Notes under the pieces: model-generated | Database searches by the model: none | The model's input: only the letters and a program-made list of their open reading frames with translations | Told to the model about the DNA's origin: nothing | Shown: positions 33,784-42,799 of the stretch, one piece after another | How the letters are laid out: the number at the start of each line of letters is the position of its first letter | How positions within the stretch are numbered: position 1 is the first letter of the stretch | Program-made: the position numbers and the translations under genes | Assembly: GCF_000308835.1 (NCBI RefSeq) | Contig: NZ_BAGN01000415.1 | Span: 1 to 62,044 of the forward strand | Length of the DNA stretch: 62,044 nt | Origin: Nocardia vinacea NBRC 16497 | GTDB taxonomy: Bacteria > Actinomycetota > Actinomycetes > Mycobacteriales > Mycobacteriaceae | Direction: 5' to 3'

Positions 33784-34730
33784 GCTCGCGGACCAAGGTA
33801 GCGATCATCGGGTCGGGGAATATCGGAACGGACCTGATGATCAAGGTGATGCGCACCGCGCGCCACCTCGAGATGGGTGCCATGGTGGGAATCGACCCCG
33901 AGTCCGACGGTCTCGCTCGAGCCCGGCGTTTCGGCTTCGCGACCACTCACGAAGGCGTCGAAGGGCTCGTTGCGCTCCCAGAGTTCGGTGAGATCGCCAT
34001 TGTCTTCGACGCCACCTCGGCCAAGGCGCACGAGCTGAACGCCGCTCGGCTCGAGCCGTTGGGTAAGCGACTCATCGACCTCACGCCGGCGGCCATGGGC
34101 CCTTATGTCGTGCCGGCAGTCAATCTGCAAGATCACCTCGAGGCACCCAACCTCAACATGGTTACCTGCGGCGGTCAGGCAACGATCCCTATCGTCGCGG
34201 CCCTCGCGCGCGTCGTACCGGTGGCGTATGCGGAGATCATCGCCTCCATCGCCTCGAAATCCGCAGGCCCGGGCACGCGAGCGAACATCGACGAATTCAC
34301 CGAAACCACGTCCGCGGCAATTGTCGAGGTCGGCGGCGCGGAACGTGGCAAGGCGGTCATCATCCTCAATCCGGCCGATCCTCCGATGATCATGCGCGAC
34401 ACGGTCTTTGCTCTCGTGGAGGCGACCGATTCCGCAGTGCACGATCAGATCCGCGCGTCGGTGCAGAAGATGGTGGCCGATGTCGCCGCCTACGTCCCCG
34501 GCTATCGGCTCAAGCAGCAGGTGCAGATCACCGAACTTCCGGCAGACCAACCTGTGCACACCCTCCTTGCTCCCGGGACCACCCATCGGCCGACGCATCA
34601 GGTCGCGGTATTCCTCGAAGTCGAAGGCGCGGCGCACTACCTGCCCGCCTATGCGGGCAACCTCGACATCATGACCTCGGCGGCGCTACAGGTCGCCGAG
34701 CGGATTGCGGCAGCTGAGAAGAACCCCTGA
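33780..34730 (+). CDS. Acetaldehyde/propanal dehydrogenase, CoA-acylating (316 aa)
   Basis: The ATG at 33780 overlaps the hydratase stop by 4 nt. The N-terminal Rossmann motif GSGNIGTDLM is at 11-20, and the catalytic C130 in MVTCGGQATIPI matches DmpF/HsaG. FTETTSAAI and NPADPPMIMRDT are family-typical. It converts the aldehyde released by the adjacent aldolase into acyl-CoA using NAD and CoA, with channelling between the two proteins in known complexes. Length matches the family. Confidence 0.95.
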   Translation: MSSRTKVAIIGSGNIGTDLMIKVMRTARHLEMGAMVGIDPESDGLARARRFGFATTHEGVEGLVALPEFGEIAIVFDATSAKAHELNAARLEPLGKRLIDLTPAAMGPYVVPAVNLQDHLEAPNLNMVTCGGQATIPIVAALARVVPVAYAEIIASIASKSAGPGTRANIDEFTETTSAAIVEVGGAERGKAVIILNPADPPMIMRDTVFALVEATDSAVHDQIRASVQKMVADVAAYVPGYRLKQQVQITELPADQPVHTLLAPGTTHRPTHQVAVFLEVEGAAHYLPAYAGNLDIMTSAALQVAERIAAAEKNP

Positions 34731-35752
34731 TGAGTACCCCCATTTTCGTTCAGGATGTCACTCTGCGCGACGGCATGCACGCTGTGCGACACCGTATTTC
34801 GATTGACGACGTGACCCGTATCATCGCTGCTCTCGACAGCGCCGGAGTGGATGCGATCGAGGTCGCGCACGGCGACGGCCTGGCTGGCGGGTCGGTCATC
34901 TATGGTCCTGGCTCCCATACAGACTGGGATTGGATCGAGGCCGCGGCCTCGGTCATCGAGCACGCACGGCTTACCACACTGCTGCTGCCAGGGGTCGGCA
35001 CCATTCACGAACTCGAGACGGCCTACGGCCTGGGAGTTAGATCAGTTCGGGTCGCAACCCACTGCACCGAAGCCGACGTCGCCGCCCAGCACATTGCCGC
35101 CGCCCGTGAGCTCGGGATGGATGTTTCCGGATTCCTCATGCTGTCCCACATGGCTTCGCCCGAGGAACTGGCGCATCAAGCCAAGCTGATGGAATCCTAT
35201 GGCGCGCACTGCGTATACATCACCGACTCCGGCGGCCGACTGACCATGAACGACGTCATAGCCCGGGTGCGGGCATACCGAGACGTCCTCGACCCCAACA
35301 CCGAGATCGGCATCCATGCCCATGAGAACCTGTCGTTGTCGGTAGCGAACTCGGTGGTCGCCGTCGAGAACGGAGTACGCCGCGTCGACGCGTCGCTCGC
35401 AGGTCACGGTGCGGGAGCGGGTAACTGTCCGCTCGAAGCGTTCATTGCCGTCGCCGACCTGACCGGCTTGCAGCACGGCTGCGACCTGTTCAAGCTTCAA
35501 GACGCTGCCGACGACATCGTTCGCCCGCTGCAGGACCGCCCGGTGCGTGTCGACCGTGAAACGCTGACCCTTGGCTACGCCGGCGTCTACTCCAGCTTTT
35601 TGCGGCACGCCGAAAACGCGGCTGATCAGTACGCTGTCGATGTCCGCGACATCCTCATGGAATGCGGCCGCCGTAAGCTCGTCGGCGGCCAAGAGGACAT
35701 GATTGTCGACATCGCCCTCACGTTGGCGAATCCATCGCCTCTAGCGCTCTAG
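34730..35752 (+). CDS. 4-hydroxy-2-oxovalerate aldolase (340 aa)
   Basis: The ATG at 34730 shares a base with the preceding stop (TGATG). It is a HMGL-like TIM barrel: the N-terminal VTLRDGMHA gives R13, D14 and H17 of the DmpG/HsaF active site, GIHAHENL holds the metal-binding histidines, and the C-terminal communication domain (VDVRDILMECGRRKLVGGQEDMIVDIA) docks the dehydrogenase. It cleaves 4-hydroxy-2-oxoacids to pyruvate and an aldehyde. With the two genes before it, this is a complete lower meta pathway. Confidence 0.95.
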   Translation: MSTPIFVQDVTLRDGMHAVRHRISIDDVTRIIAALDSAGVDAIEVAHGDGLAGGSVIYGPGSHTDWDWIEAAASVIEHARLTTLLLPGVGTIHELETAYGLGVRSVRVATHCTEADVAAQHIAAARELGMDVSGFLMLSHMASPEELAHQAKLMESYGAHCVYITDSGGRLTMNDVIARVRAYRDVLDPNTEIGIHAHENLSLSVANSVVAVENGVRRVDASLAGHGAGAGNCPLEAFIAVADLTGLQHGCDLFKLQDAADDIVRPLQDRPVRVDRETLTLGYAGVYSSFLRHAENAADQYAVDVRDILMECGRRKLVGGQEDMIVDIALTLANPSPLAL

Positions 35753-36006
35753 CCGCGGCGCACAGACGAAAACGCGACATCGGCTGGGCCGTCGCCAGCT
35801 GCGTTGCGGTCAACGGCGACAACACGAGCAGACGCTGAGGGGCCTGCGTGAGGCAGCTGCTCGAGACGTGATTTCGCGGAAGCTGAGATAGGTGATGGGT
35901 GCCATACGCACACGATGGCCTGGACCGGGAGTGAATCGGGTCTGGTGCGGAGGCGCTCGGCGATCATCTGTGCGGTGATGGTGTTCTCGACCCTGGACAG
36001 TTCCAT
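35749..36006 (-). CDS. Possible small hypothetical protein (85 aa)
   Basis: The frame starts MELSRVENTITAQMIAERL and has coding-like codons in its first half, but no strong RBS. It overlaps the aldolase stop on the other strand by 4 nt. Upstream the same frame stays open, so the ATG may be internal to a decayed gene. No family is recognised. It lies in the flank of the IS110 element. Confidence 0.2.
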   Translation of the reverse strand: MELSRVENTITAQMIAERLRTRPDSLPVQAIVCVWHPSPISASAKSRLEQLPHAGPSASARVVAVDRNAAGDGPADVAFSSVRRG

Positions 36007-36162
36007 GGTGCGGGCGCTGACCGATGGGGGTTGCGCCCAGGACCCGGTCGATTTGGTGGAGTTGGCGTACCGAGCTCAACCCGCCGACAAGCTATTTCAG
36101 TGCTTGTGTCGGCCTTGACCCGGGCAGGCAACGGAATTCGGGGGGTGTCCCTATCTCCTTCG

Positions 36163-37345
36163 TCAAGCGGCGGCCTGGTAGGGCTGTTTGCTGTGGAGCA
36201 TGGCGTAGAGGACGTCGCAGCGGCGGCGGGCCAGGCAGATGAGGGCGGCGTTGTGCTTCTTGCCTTCGGCGCGTTTCCGCGTGTAATAGGCGCGGCTAGC
36301 CGGGTCGTGTAGCGCGGCGAACGCGGACAGGAACAGGGCGCGTTTGAGTTTGTGGTTGCCCGATCGGGCGGGGTGTTCGCCGCGGATCGAGCTGCCGGAG
36401 CGGTGGGTGATCGGGGCGATGCCCGCGTAGGAGGCGAGGTGGCCGGCCGTGGCGAATGCCGTGCCGTCTCCGACTTCGAGCAGGATGCGGGCTCCGGTCC
36501 TGACTCCGACGCCGGGCATCGAGGTCGCGACCTTGGCAAGAGGGTGATCATCGAACATCCTCTCGATGTCCTCTGCGATCTGTTTGCGTTGCAGCAGAAC
36601 CGCTTTCAACGAGTCGGCGAGTTTCGGCAGCACGGTTTCGGCGGCTTTGGTCCCGGGAACGATGACGGTTTGCGCGGGCAACGCGGCCAGAATCTCCTCG
36701 ACCAGGCGGCCACCCATGCGGGGAGCGTGTTTGGTGGCGATGGTGGTGAGTTTGCGTCTGCCCGCGGCGCGGATTCCTTCGGGTCCGCCGCAACGCGACA
36801 GGATCTCCAGCACCGCCGGGTGGGCGACGCGGGGACCCAGAACACGTTCGAGAGCGGGATGGACGCTGGTCAGCAGCCCCCCGGATCCGGTTGCTGGTGC
36901 GGGTTGCCTCACCGGCCAAGTCGTCGTCGAAACCGACGAGAACACTGAGCTCGGTGAGGGTTTCGTCGCCGAGGTCGACCCGGCGCAGCGTGTGCGGCAT
37001 GGTGCGGGCCGCATCGGCGATGATGTGCGCGTCACGGGCATCGGTCTTGGCTTGGCCGGGATACAGGTCAGCGATCCGACGCATCGACAATCCGGGCAGA
37101 TACGCCACGTCATGGCCACAAGCGCGAGCAACGGTGACCGGTAGGGCGCCGATGTTGTTGGGCTGGTCGACCACGATCAACAACGGCCCCCGGGCCGCGA
37201 GCTGGTCGAACACCGCCCGTAGCCGGGACTCGTCGTTGGGCAGCGCCTTGTCGAACAACCGCTTGCCGCCGGTGTCGAGACCGACCGCGTGGTGTTCGCC
37301 CTTACCCACATCTATGCCGCAGAACACGGCATTCACCTGTGCCAC
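36163..37345 (-). pseudogene. IS110-family transposase, split by a frameshift
   Basis: GTG 37345 follows GAGGAA. The N-terminal part (CGIDVGKGEHHAVGLD, then KTDARDAHIIADAARTMPH) is the DEDD/RuvC-like domain. The C-terminal part (LAKVATSMPGVGVRTGARILLEVG, then LASYAGIAPITHRSGSSIRGE) is the Tnp_20 domain that carries the serine nucleophile. They lie in different frames. The switch is in a run of six C on the plus strand (36877-36882): five would restore RGLLTSVHPALERV across the join. A one-base expansion inactivates the gene unless slippage occurs or the base is a sequencing error. Confidence 0.85.
36163..37345 (-). mobile_element. IS110-family insertion sequence (core; ends not defined)
   Basis: The coordinates cover the transposase frames only. 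IS110 elements lack terminal inverted repeats and usually make no target duplications, so the ends cannot be placed by eye. The non-coding flanks 35753-36162 and 37346-37600 probably include them. The element separates the IclR/aldolase unit from the acyl-CoA ligase operon. Confidence 0.75.
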
Positions 37346-37580
37346 TTCGCATTCCTCATCGCATCGAAACGCTCCGGACGGCCGCCGACCTGGCGTCGAC
37401 GCCCGGCACCCACGTTACGAAGAGACCTGTCCTCGGCCCTGTCCCCATCAGCGGTCCGTCGACGCCACCAGCACCCGGCGACACCACCCCCCGGATCATG
37501 CGAACGACAGGGGGCAAGAAGTCATACGGTCCCGAGTCAGGGACCGCGAACAAGGTAACGGGCGTTCGGGGGCGCCGGCC
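37346..37580 (-). ncRNA. Candidate IS110 bridge RNA region
   Basis: IS110-group elements encode a structured bridge RNA in the non-coding DNA upstream of the transposase. Here this stretch has no credible gene and contains hairpin-forming pieces such as GGTCCC-N6-GGGACC (37528-37545) and repeated GTCGACGCC. Boundaries and loops are not determined. The function is inferred from position and family knowledge. Confidence 0.3.
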
Positions 37581-38003
37581 CGGTGCAGAGCCGAGTGGTC
37601 TCCCGCGTGGCTCTCTGGGCCGCGCCGACGATCGGCGCCTGATCTGTCTTCGACGGCCTCTTGCCGACTTGGGTCCAGCGTCAAATCTCTTCTTGTTGAA
37701 GTCGCGAATGACTTGTCGCGCATCCGATTCGGGCACGTGTCCCGTCTCGTTTCGAGGTCGGCACATCGACCGGTTCGGGTGTCACCCGAGGTCTTGCGGC
37801 TGTGCAGCCGACGTGTAAATGTCAGTCGCACAGTCATATTCACCTCCGATCCGGTATCGCGGGGCAGGAGCGAATCCCCGCTGAGCAGTGCCGAACCCTT
37901 CAGACCGCTACAAGTGCGGGATCTGCCGAGGTTGCCGGCCGAAGGGGGAAGTGCCCCTCACCCCCGCGACGGGGCGATCCGCCCTGAGCATTCGGTGCGG
38001 CGG
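37581..38003. other. Stretch without a recognisable gene
   Basis: Several frames are open but none resembles a known protein. A hairpin GCGGGG-N11-CCCCGC is at 37859-37881 without a T run, so it is not called a terminator. The left part may belong to the IS110 end. Confidence 0.4.
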
Positions 38004-39704
38004 TCACGCATCATGGGGGGCACCAGCACTGCCGTCGGTCCGGGGCAACAATTCGTCACGCAACTCCTTGCGCCGGATCTTTCCGGTCTGGGTCTTTGGG
38101 AGGTCGTCGACGATAATGATCTGGCTAGGGCATTTGTAGGCTGCCAGGCGTTCGCGCAGAAACCCGACCAGTTCTGCTTCATCGACGACATGCCCCGCTT
38201 CGAGGGACACGAACGCGACGACAGTCTCACCACGATACGGGTCGGGCTTCCCGACTACCGCCGACTCATGTACGGCGGCGTGCTCGTATAGGGCGTCTTC
38301 GACTTCACGCGGCCAGACCTTGAATCCGGAGACATTGATCTGGTCTTTGAGCCGATCGACCAGATACACCCAACCATCGGAATCCATGATCGCTCCGTCC
38401 CCGGTGCGCAGCCGACCGCCCGGCATTGTCCGTTCGGTGGCCTCCTGGTTGCGCCAATACCCCGCTGCCACGCTCAGCCCGGTGAGTTCGAGTTCACCTT
38501 GGTCACCCGGTTCCATCTCCGAACCGTCGGCAGCGACGATCCGCGCCATCAAGCCCGGGAGGGGGACGCCGACGGACAGGGTGTTACTGGACCGATCCAA
38601 GGGCGCGGTGGAACCACGGGGGACCGCAATGACCGCCGAAGCTGTCTCGGTCATGCCATAGACGTTGTGGATGTAGTGACCGAATCGTGCTTCGAATCGT
38701 TCGACCGTTGCCGGCGGGATGGGCGCGCCACCGGAGTACAGGAGTTTGACGTGAGCGAAGTGCTCACGGGTGGCGCTGGGATCGGCTGCCAGCGCGTTGA
38801 AGGCAGTAATCGAACCTATGGTGAAGGTCACCTTGTGTTCGTGGAGCGTCTCCAGAATTACCGAGGGGTGGAAACGGTTGGCCAGTGACAAGGTCGTGTC
38901 ATGGATCAACGCCATCGTCGCATTGATAACTGCGCCAGTGATGTGGAAGAGCGGCGCGATTCCCAGTACGACATCGCCCGGACCCAGGTCGACCCATGCG
39001 CCGAAGTTCGCGGCGGCCGTCAGAACGTTGCGGTGGCTGTTCTCGGCCCCCTTGGGTGCGCCGGTCGTGCCCGATGTGTAGGTCAGCAGAGCCAGGTCCC
39101 CGGGGCTCACCTGCACGGGGCGCGGATGCTCCCCGAGATGGGGGCTCGTGGCATCAGTCCAGTCGTCAACGCCGTTCGGTAGGGCTGTGCGAGCGCCTGG
39201 CGCGAAGACCCTGGGATCCGAACGTGACTGGAACTCTCTCCCGGAGGTGCTGAGCATCCATCGCACGCTGCTGTCTCGTGCAGTCTCACTCACATCGTCA
39301 GCGTCCGAATCGTCGGTGACGATCGCGCATACCTCAGCGTCGTCCACCAGGTGCCGGAGCTCGCGGCGGCGATACATGGGGTTCACCAGGACCACTGCCG
39401 CGCCCGTCTTCCATGCCGCCAGCATGGTGATCGCGAATTGCGGCACATTCTGGAGCCGGACCGCGATCCGGTCACCGAGAGACACCCCTCGACGCTGGAA
39501 CTCGACCGCCAATGCGTCGGACCAGGCGTCGACCTCGGCGGCGCTCAGTGACCCGTCAAAGTATCGGATCGCCGACCTCATCGGTCTATTCGAGACCCGG
39601 TTGCGCCAGGCGGTTACAAGTGACTGCTGGTCGGCGAGGGCTGGTGGTTCCAGGCTGATACCTGGGGGATAGAGCGCGGCCCACGGCACCGCCCCCGTGC
39701 TCAT
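38004..39704 (-). CDS. Acyl-CoA ligase, AMP-forming (566 aa)
   Basis: ATG 39704 overlaps the acyl-CoA dehydrogenase stop by 4 nt (ATGA) and is preferred over the start at 39824. YTSGTTGAPKGAENSHRN, VYGMTETAS, GRLRTGDGAIMDSDGWVYLVDRLKDQINVSGFKVWPREVE and the catalytic lysine in TQTGKIRRKEL give a complete ANL enzyme. It is last in the leftward operon from site 12. It activates a carboxylic acid to its CoA ester, probably for the acyl-CoA dehydrogenase next to it. It is distinct in sequence from the ligase at 28350. Confidence 0.92.
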   Translation of the reverse strand: MSTGAVPWAALYPPGISLEPPALADQQSLVTAWRNRVSNRPMRSAIRYFDGSLSAAEVDAWSDALAVEFQRRGVSLGDRIAVRLQNVPQFAITMLAAWKTGAAVVLVNPMYRRRELRHLVDDAEVCAIVTDDSDADDVSETARDSSVRWMLSTSGREFQSRSDPRVFAPGARTALPNGVDDWTDATSPHLGEHPRPVQVSPGDLALLTYTSGTTGAPKGAENSHRNVLTAAANFGAWVDLGPGDVVLGIAPLFHITGAVINATMALIHDTTLSLANRFHPSVILETLHEHKVTFTIGSITAFNALAADPSATREHFAHVKLLYSGGAPIPPATVERFEARFGHYIHNVYGMTETASAVIAVPRGSTAPLDRSSNTLSVGVPLPGLMARIVAADGSEMEPGDQGELELTGLSVAAGYWRNQEATERTMPGGRLRTGDGAIMDSDGWVYLVDRLKDQINVSGFKVWPREVEDALYEHAAVHESAVVGKPDPYRGETVVAFVSLEAGHVVDEAELVGFLRERLAAYKCPSQIIIVDDLPKTQTGKIRRKELRDELLPRTDGSAGAPHDA

Positions 39705-40930
39705 CGTGTGGTCCGTGAAGGCGCCGTCATCACATAGGGCGGGACCCGCTGGAGCTCCTGCCGTGCCACAGTGCGCCGGTGAACCGCGTCGGGTCCGTCG
39801 ACGATGCGTAACACTCGAGCCCACGCGTAGAAGTAGGCGAGAGGCGTGTCGTCGGATACTCCCATAGCGCCGTGGACCTCGATGGCGCGGTCGATCACCG
39901 CGAGGGCCGTGGCCGGGGCGGCGACCTTGATCGAGGCGATCTCAGTGCGAGCATCTTTGGCGCCGTAGCGGTCGATCAGCCACGCGGTCTTCTGGACCAG
40001 CAGTCTGGTTTGGTCGATCTCGATACGTGACTGTGCGATGAGATCCTGGACATTGGCGTGTTCCGACAGCGGCTTTCCGAAGGCAAAGCGGGAGTGAGCA
40101 CGAGTCACCATGAGAGAAAGGGCTCGCTCGGCCATCCCGATCACCCGCATGGCGTGGTGGATTCGGCCAGGGCCCAGGCGGGCCTGAGAGATGAGAAATC
40201 CGTCGCCTTCATTCGCTAGCAGGTTGGCAGCCGGGACGCGTACGTCGTCGAAGATGAGTTCCGAGTGGCCATGCTGATCCTGGTAGCCGAAGATCGGCAG
40301 GTGGCGCTCGATGGTCAGTCCCGGCGTGTTTCGAGGGACCAAGATCATGGACTGTTGACGGTGCGGCTCGGCGTCGGGATGCGTTTTGCCCATCACGACG
40401 AACACCTGGCAGCGTTCGTCGGCGGCCCCCGATATCCACCACTTGCGGCCGTTGATGACGTATTCGTCGGCATCGCGCGTGATGCGGGTGGTGATATTCG
40501 TGGCATCGGAGGATGCGACATCCGGTTCGGTCATCGCGATGGCGGAGCGCATCGTGCCCGCGAGCAGCGGCTCGAGCCAGCGCTCGCGCTGTTCGGGAGT
40601 GGCGAAGCGCTCGAGGGTCTCCATATTGCCGGTGTCCGGAGCCTGGCAGTTGATCGCCTCGGGCGCGATGACTGGGGACCAGCCGGAGATCTCGGCGACC
40701 ATTGCGTACTCGAGATTGCTCAACCCGGACAACTGGGGGAGGAAGAGGTTCCACAGGCCGCGGGTTCGCGCCTCGGCCTTTAGTTCTTCCATGATCGGCG
40801 GGTACGTGTGCTCGCCGTTTATCCGCAAGTGCTCGGCCCACACCTGCTCGGCGGGGAATACGTGGGAGCGCATGAAGTCCCACATGTTCTCGCAGGTTTC
40901 CTGCGCTTTGGTCGACGGTTCGAAATCCAC
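39701..40930 (-). CDS. Acyl-CoA dehydrogenase (409 aa)
   Basis: GTG 40930 gives MDFEPSTKAQE. Typical FAD-enzyme features: AMTEPDVASSDATNITTRI, NGRKWWISGA, RLGPGRIHHAMRVIGMAERAL, and EVHGAMGVSDDTPLAYFYAWARVLRIVDGPDAVHRRTVAR. The last block matches the ACAD11/FadE-like group often found beside a phosphotransferase-like gene, as here. It introduces a double bond in an acyl-CoA. A gap of 6 bp to the phosphotransferase upstream and the ATGA overlap downstream show tight co-transcription. Confidence 0.93.
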   Translation of the reverse strand: MDFEPSTKAQETCENMWDFMRSHVFPAEQVWAEHLRINGEHTYPPIMEELKAEARTRGLWNLFLPQLSGLSNLEYAMVAEISGWSPVIAPEAINCQAPDTGNMETLERFATPEQRERWLEPLLAGTMRSAIAMTEPDVASSDATNITTRITRDADEYVINGRKWWISGAADERCQVFVVMGKTHPDAEPHRQQSMILVPRNTPGLTIERHLPIFGYQDQHGHSELIFDDVRVPAANLLANEGDGFLISQARLGPGRIHHAMRVIGMAERALSLMVTRAHSRFAFGKPLSEHANVQDLIAQSRIEIDQTRLLVQKTAWLIDRYGAKDARTEIASIKVAAPATALAVIDRAIEVHGAMGVSDDTPLAYFYAWARVLRIVDGPDAVHRRTVARQELQRVPPYVMTAPSRTTR

Positions 40931-40936
40931 TGTGTG

Positions 40937-41971
40937 TCAATCCTTCTGGTTCATGAGGTTAAGGCCGTTGGCGGCGATCCTGGCCACCTCGGGTTCGAGA
41001 TCGCCGAAGTCCTGCCCGGCCATGGCGCCTACTGCCACGCGAGCGGCGATGCCTTGGGTGATCACGGCGAACTTGTAGTGCGCGAAGGCTTCGTAGAAGG
41101 CCAGCTGGTCGGGATGGGACCCGGTGTCGCGAACGTATCGTTCGACGAGGTGGTCTCTCCTGGGAAATCCGCTGGTGCGACTGATCGCCGGTGTTACGAC
41201 CGGCGCGGGTTCGTCGGCATGGCGCCAGTAGAACAGGAGCATTCCGAAATCGGCGAGTGGGTCGCCGAGTGTGGCCAGCTCCCAGTCGAGCACTGCCGCG
41301 ATGCGGCCCGGATCGGTGGGGGCGAAGATGCAGTTGTCGACCCTGTAGTCGCCGTGCACGACTGTCTCTCGCTGTGTGGACGGCACTCGATCGGCGAGCC
41401 TGCTCGCAAGCCTGTCTACATCCTGAATGTCGACGGTACGAGACCGCTCCCACTGGCTGTGCCACCGCTCGAGTTGTCGCACCATGAATCCGGATGGGCG
41501 TCCGAAGCCGGACAAGCCCACCGCTTCGGGGTCCACATTGTGTAGGGCGACGAGCGTGTCGATGAGGGCATCGGTCATCCGGGTTGGAGCCTCGACCCCG
41601 TTGTACTCCACTGGTCGCACGTCAGTGATGACGTGTCCGGGGATATCTCCCATCACGTAGAACGGCGTGCCGAAGAGCGAACCGTCGGGATCGCTCGCGA
41701 TGATTGGCGCTACCGGCACGGCAGTCGTCGCCAACGACGCCTGTATGCGTGCTTCACGTCCCATGTCGTGTGCGCTCGGGAGGAGCGAGCCGGTCGGCGG
41801 ACGTCTCAACACCAGCGAGCCAGCCGGTCCGGTGAGCCGGAATGTCAGGTTCGACTTCCCGCCGGTGATCAGCTGGGTAGTGAACTGCTTCCATCGGTCG
41901 TCTCCGGTGGCCTCGCAGAGCGCCTGTCCCACCACTCGGGGTGGGACGAGGAGGTCGGTGTCGTACTGCAT
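40937..41971 (-). CDS. Phosphotransferase family (APH-like) protein (344 aa)
   Basis: ATG 41971 shares its A with the preceding SDR stop (TGATG); the open frame upstream is the SDR gene's other frame. It is an aminoglycoside-phosphotransferase-like kinase fold: GGKSNLTFRL, LVLRRPP with the ATP lysine region, VVHGDYRVDNCIF (catalytic Asp and Asn) and LDWELATLGDPLADFG (metal Asp). In animals this domain is fused to ACAD10/11, where it acts on 4-hydroxyacyl-CoA before the dehydrogenase. The adjacent ACAD gene suggests the same partnership. Antibiotic resistance is unlikely. Confidence 0.9.
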   Translation of the reverse strand: MQYDTDLLVPPRVVGQALCEATGDDRWKQFTTQLITGGKSNLTFRLTGPAGSLVLRRPPTGSLLPSAHDMGREARIQASLATTAVPVAPIIASDPDGSLFGTPFYVMGDIPGHVITDVRPVEYNGVEAPTRMTDALIDTLVALHNVDPEAVGLSGFGRPSGFMVRQLERWHSQWERSRTVDIQDVDRLASRLADRVPSTQRETVVHGDYRVDNCIFAPTDPGRIAAVLDWELATLGDPLADFGMLLFYWRHADEPAPVVTPAISRTSGFPRRDHLVERYVRDTGSHPDQLAFYEAFAHYKFAVITQGIAARVAVGAMAGQDFGDLEPEVARIAANGLNLMNQKD

Positions 41972-42783
41972 CAGTGCCCGGACATTCCACCGTCGACCGC
42001 CAGGGTCGATCCAGTGATGTAGTTCGAAGCGGCACTCGCGAGGAAGACGATGGCGGCGTCGAGCTCGCGCTGTAGCCCCATACGCTTCAGGGGAGTTGAC
42101 TGGTCGATGAATGCTTTCAGGGGACCAGGCGGAACCGATGCGGTGAGCTCGGACTCGAAGTATCCCGGCGCGACGGCGTTGACGCGAATCCCCTTGCGAC
42201 CTGCCCACTGCTGCGAGAGGTCCCGGGTCAGGCCGAGCACCGCCGCCTTACTCGATGCGTACGCCGCCTGGGGCGCGTAGGACTTGATCAGCCCAAGCAC
42301 ACTGGCGATGTTGATGATCGATGAGCCAGGTTGCATGACGCGCGCCGCGGCCTGAGACATCCAATACGTGCCGAAGACGTTGACTTCGTACACGGACCTG
42401 AAGTCGTCCGGTATCTCCCTCGTGGCCGGTACGGCGGTGCCGATGCCCGCATTGTTGACCAGGATGTCGAGCCGCCCGAATGCGGCCGTGGTGTCGAACG
42501 CCACTCGTGCGCATTGCTCTGGATCGGTCACGTCTACCTGGACCGCCAGTACACGACGGCCGTGCGCCTCGATCGCGACACGCACGTCGTCGAGAAGGTC
42601 CATACGGCGCGCTGCGAGTACGACGTCTGCCCCCGCACCGACCAATGCCTTGGCGAACCCGGCTCCCAAGCCTGAACTCGCGCCCGTCACGACGGCGACC
42701 CTGCCTTCCAAAGAAAAAACGGACAGGAACGACGGCAGCTCTGCGATGTGGGGCGCTGATTCGCGGTCAGCTTCTGGGAACAT
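41971..42783 (-). CDS. Classical SDR (270 aa)
   Basis: TGASSGLG is at 33-40, NNAG at 110-113, S161 in NIASV, and Y175 and K179 are present; the C-terminus is the usual TGSTLAVDGG. ATGs at 42834, 42798 and 42783 are in frame. The operator occupies 42800-42819, so the first would place the operator inside the gene. 42783 or 42798 (possibly leaderless) is more likely; 42783 is chosen, with moderate certainty. It leads the operon SDR-APH-ACAD-ligase. A degraded relative lies at 24037-24365. Confidence 0.88.
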   Translation of the reverse strand: MFPEADRESAPHIAELPSFLSVFSLEGRVAVVTGASSGLGAGFAKALVGAGADVVLAARRMDLLDDVRVAIEAHGRRVLAVQVDVTDPEQCARVAFDTTAAFGRLDILVNNAGIGTAVPATREIPDDFRSVYEVNVFGTYWMSQAAARVMQPGSSIINIASVLGLIKSYAPQAAYASSKAAVLGLTRDLSQQWAGRKGIRVNAVAPGYFESELTASVPPGPLKAFIDQSTPLKRMGLQRELDAAIVFLASAASNYITGSTLAVDGGMSGH

Positions 42784-42799
42784 GGCCGTACGATACATC

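Noticed and set aside
37859..37881. GCGGGG-N11-CCCCGC hairpin as a terminator for the ligase operon
   Set aside because: There is no T run on either side, and it lies about 120 bp beyond the stop. Evidence is too weak.
40937..41971. Antibiotic-resistance phosphotransferase
   Set aside because: The APH-like fold is shared, but the neighbours (acyl-CoA dehydrogenase, ligase, SDR) and known ACAD10/11 relatives point to acyl-CoA metabolism.
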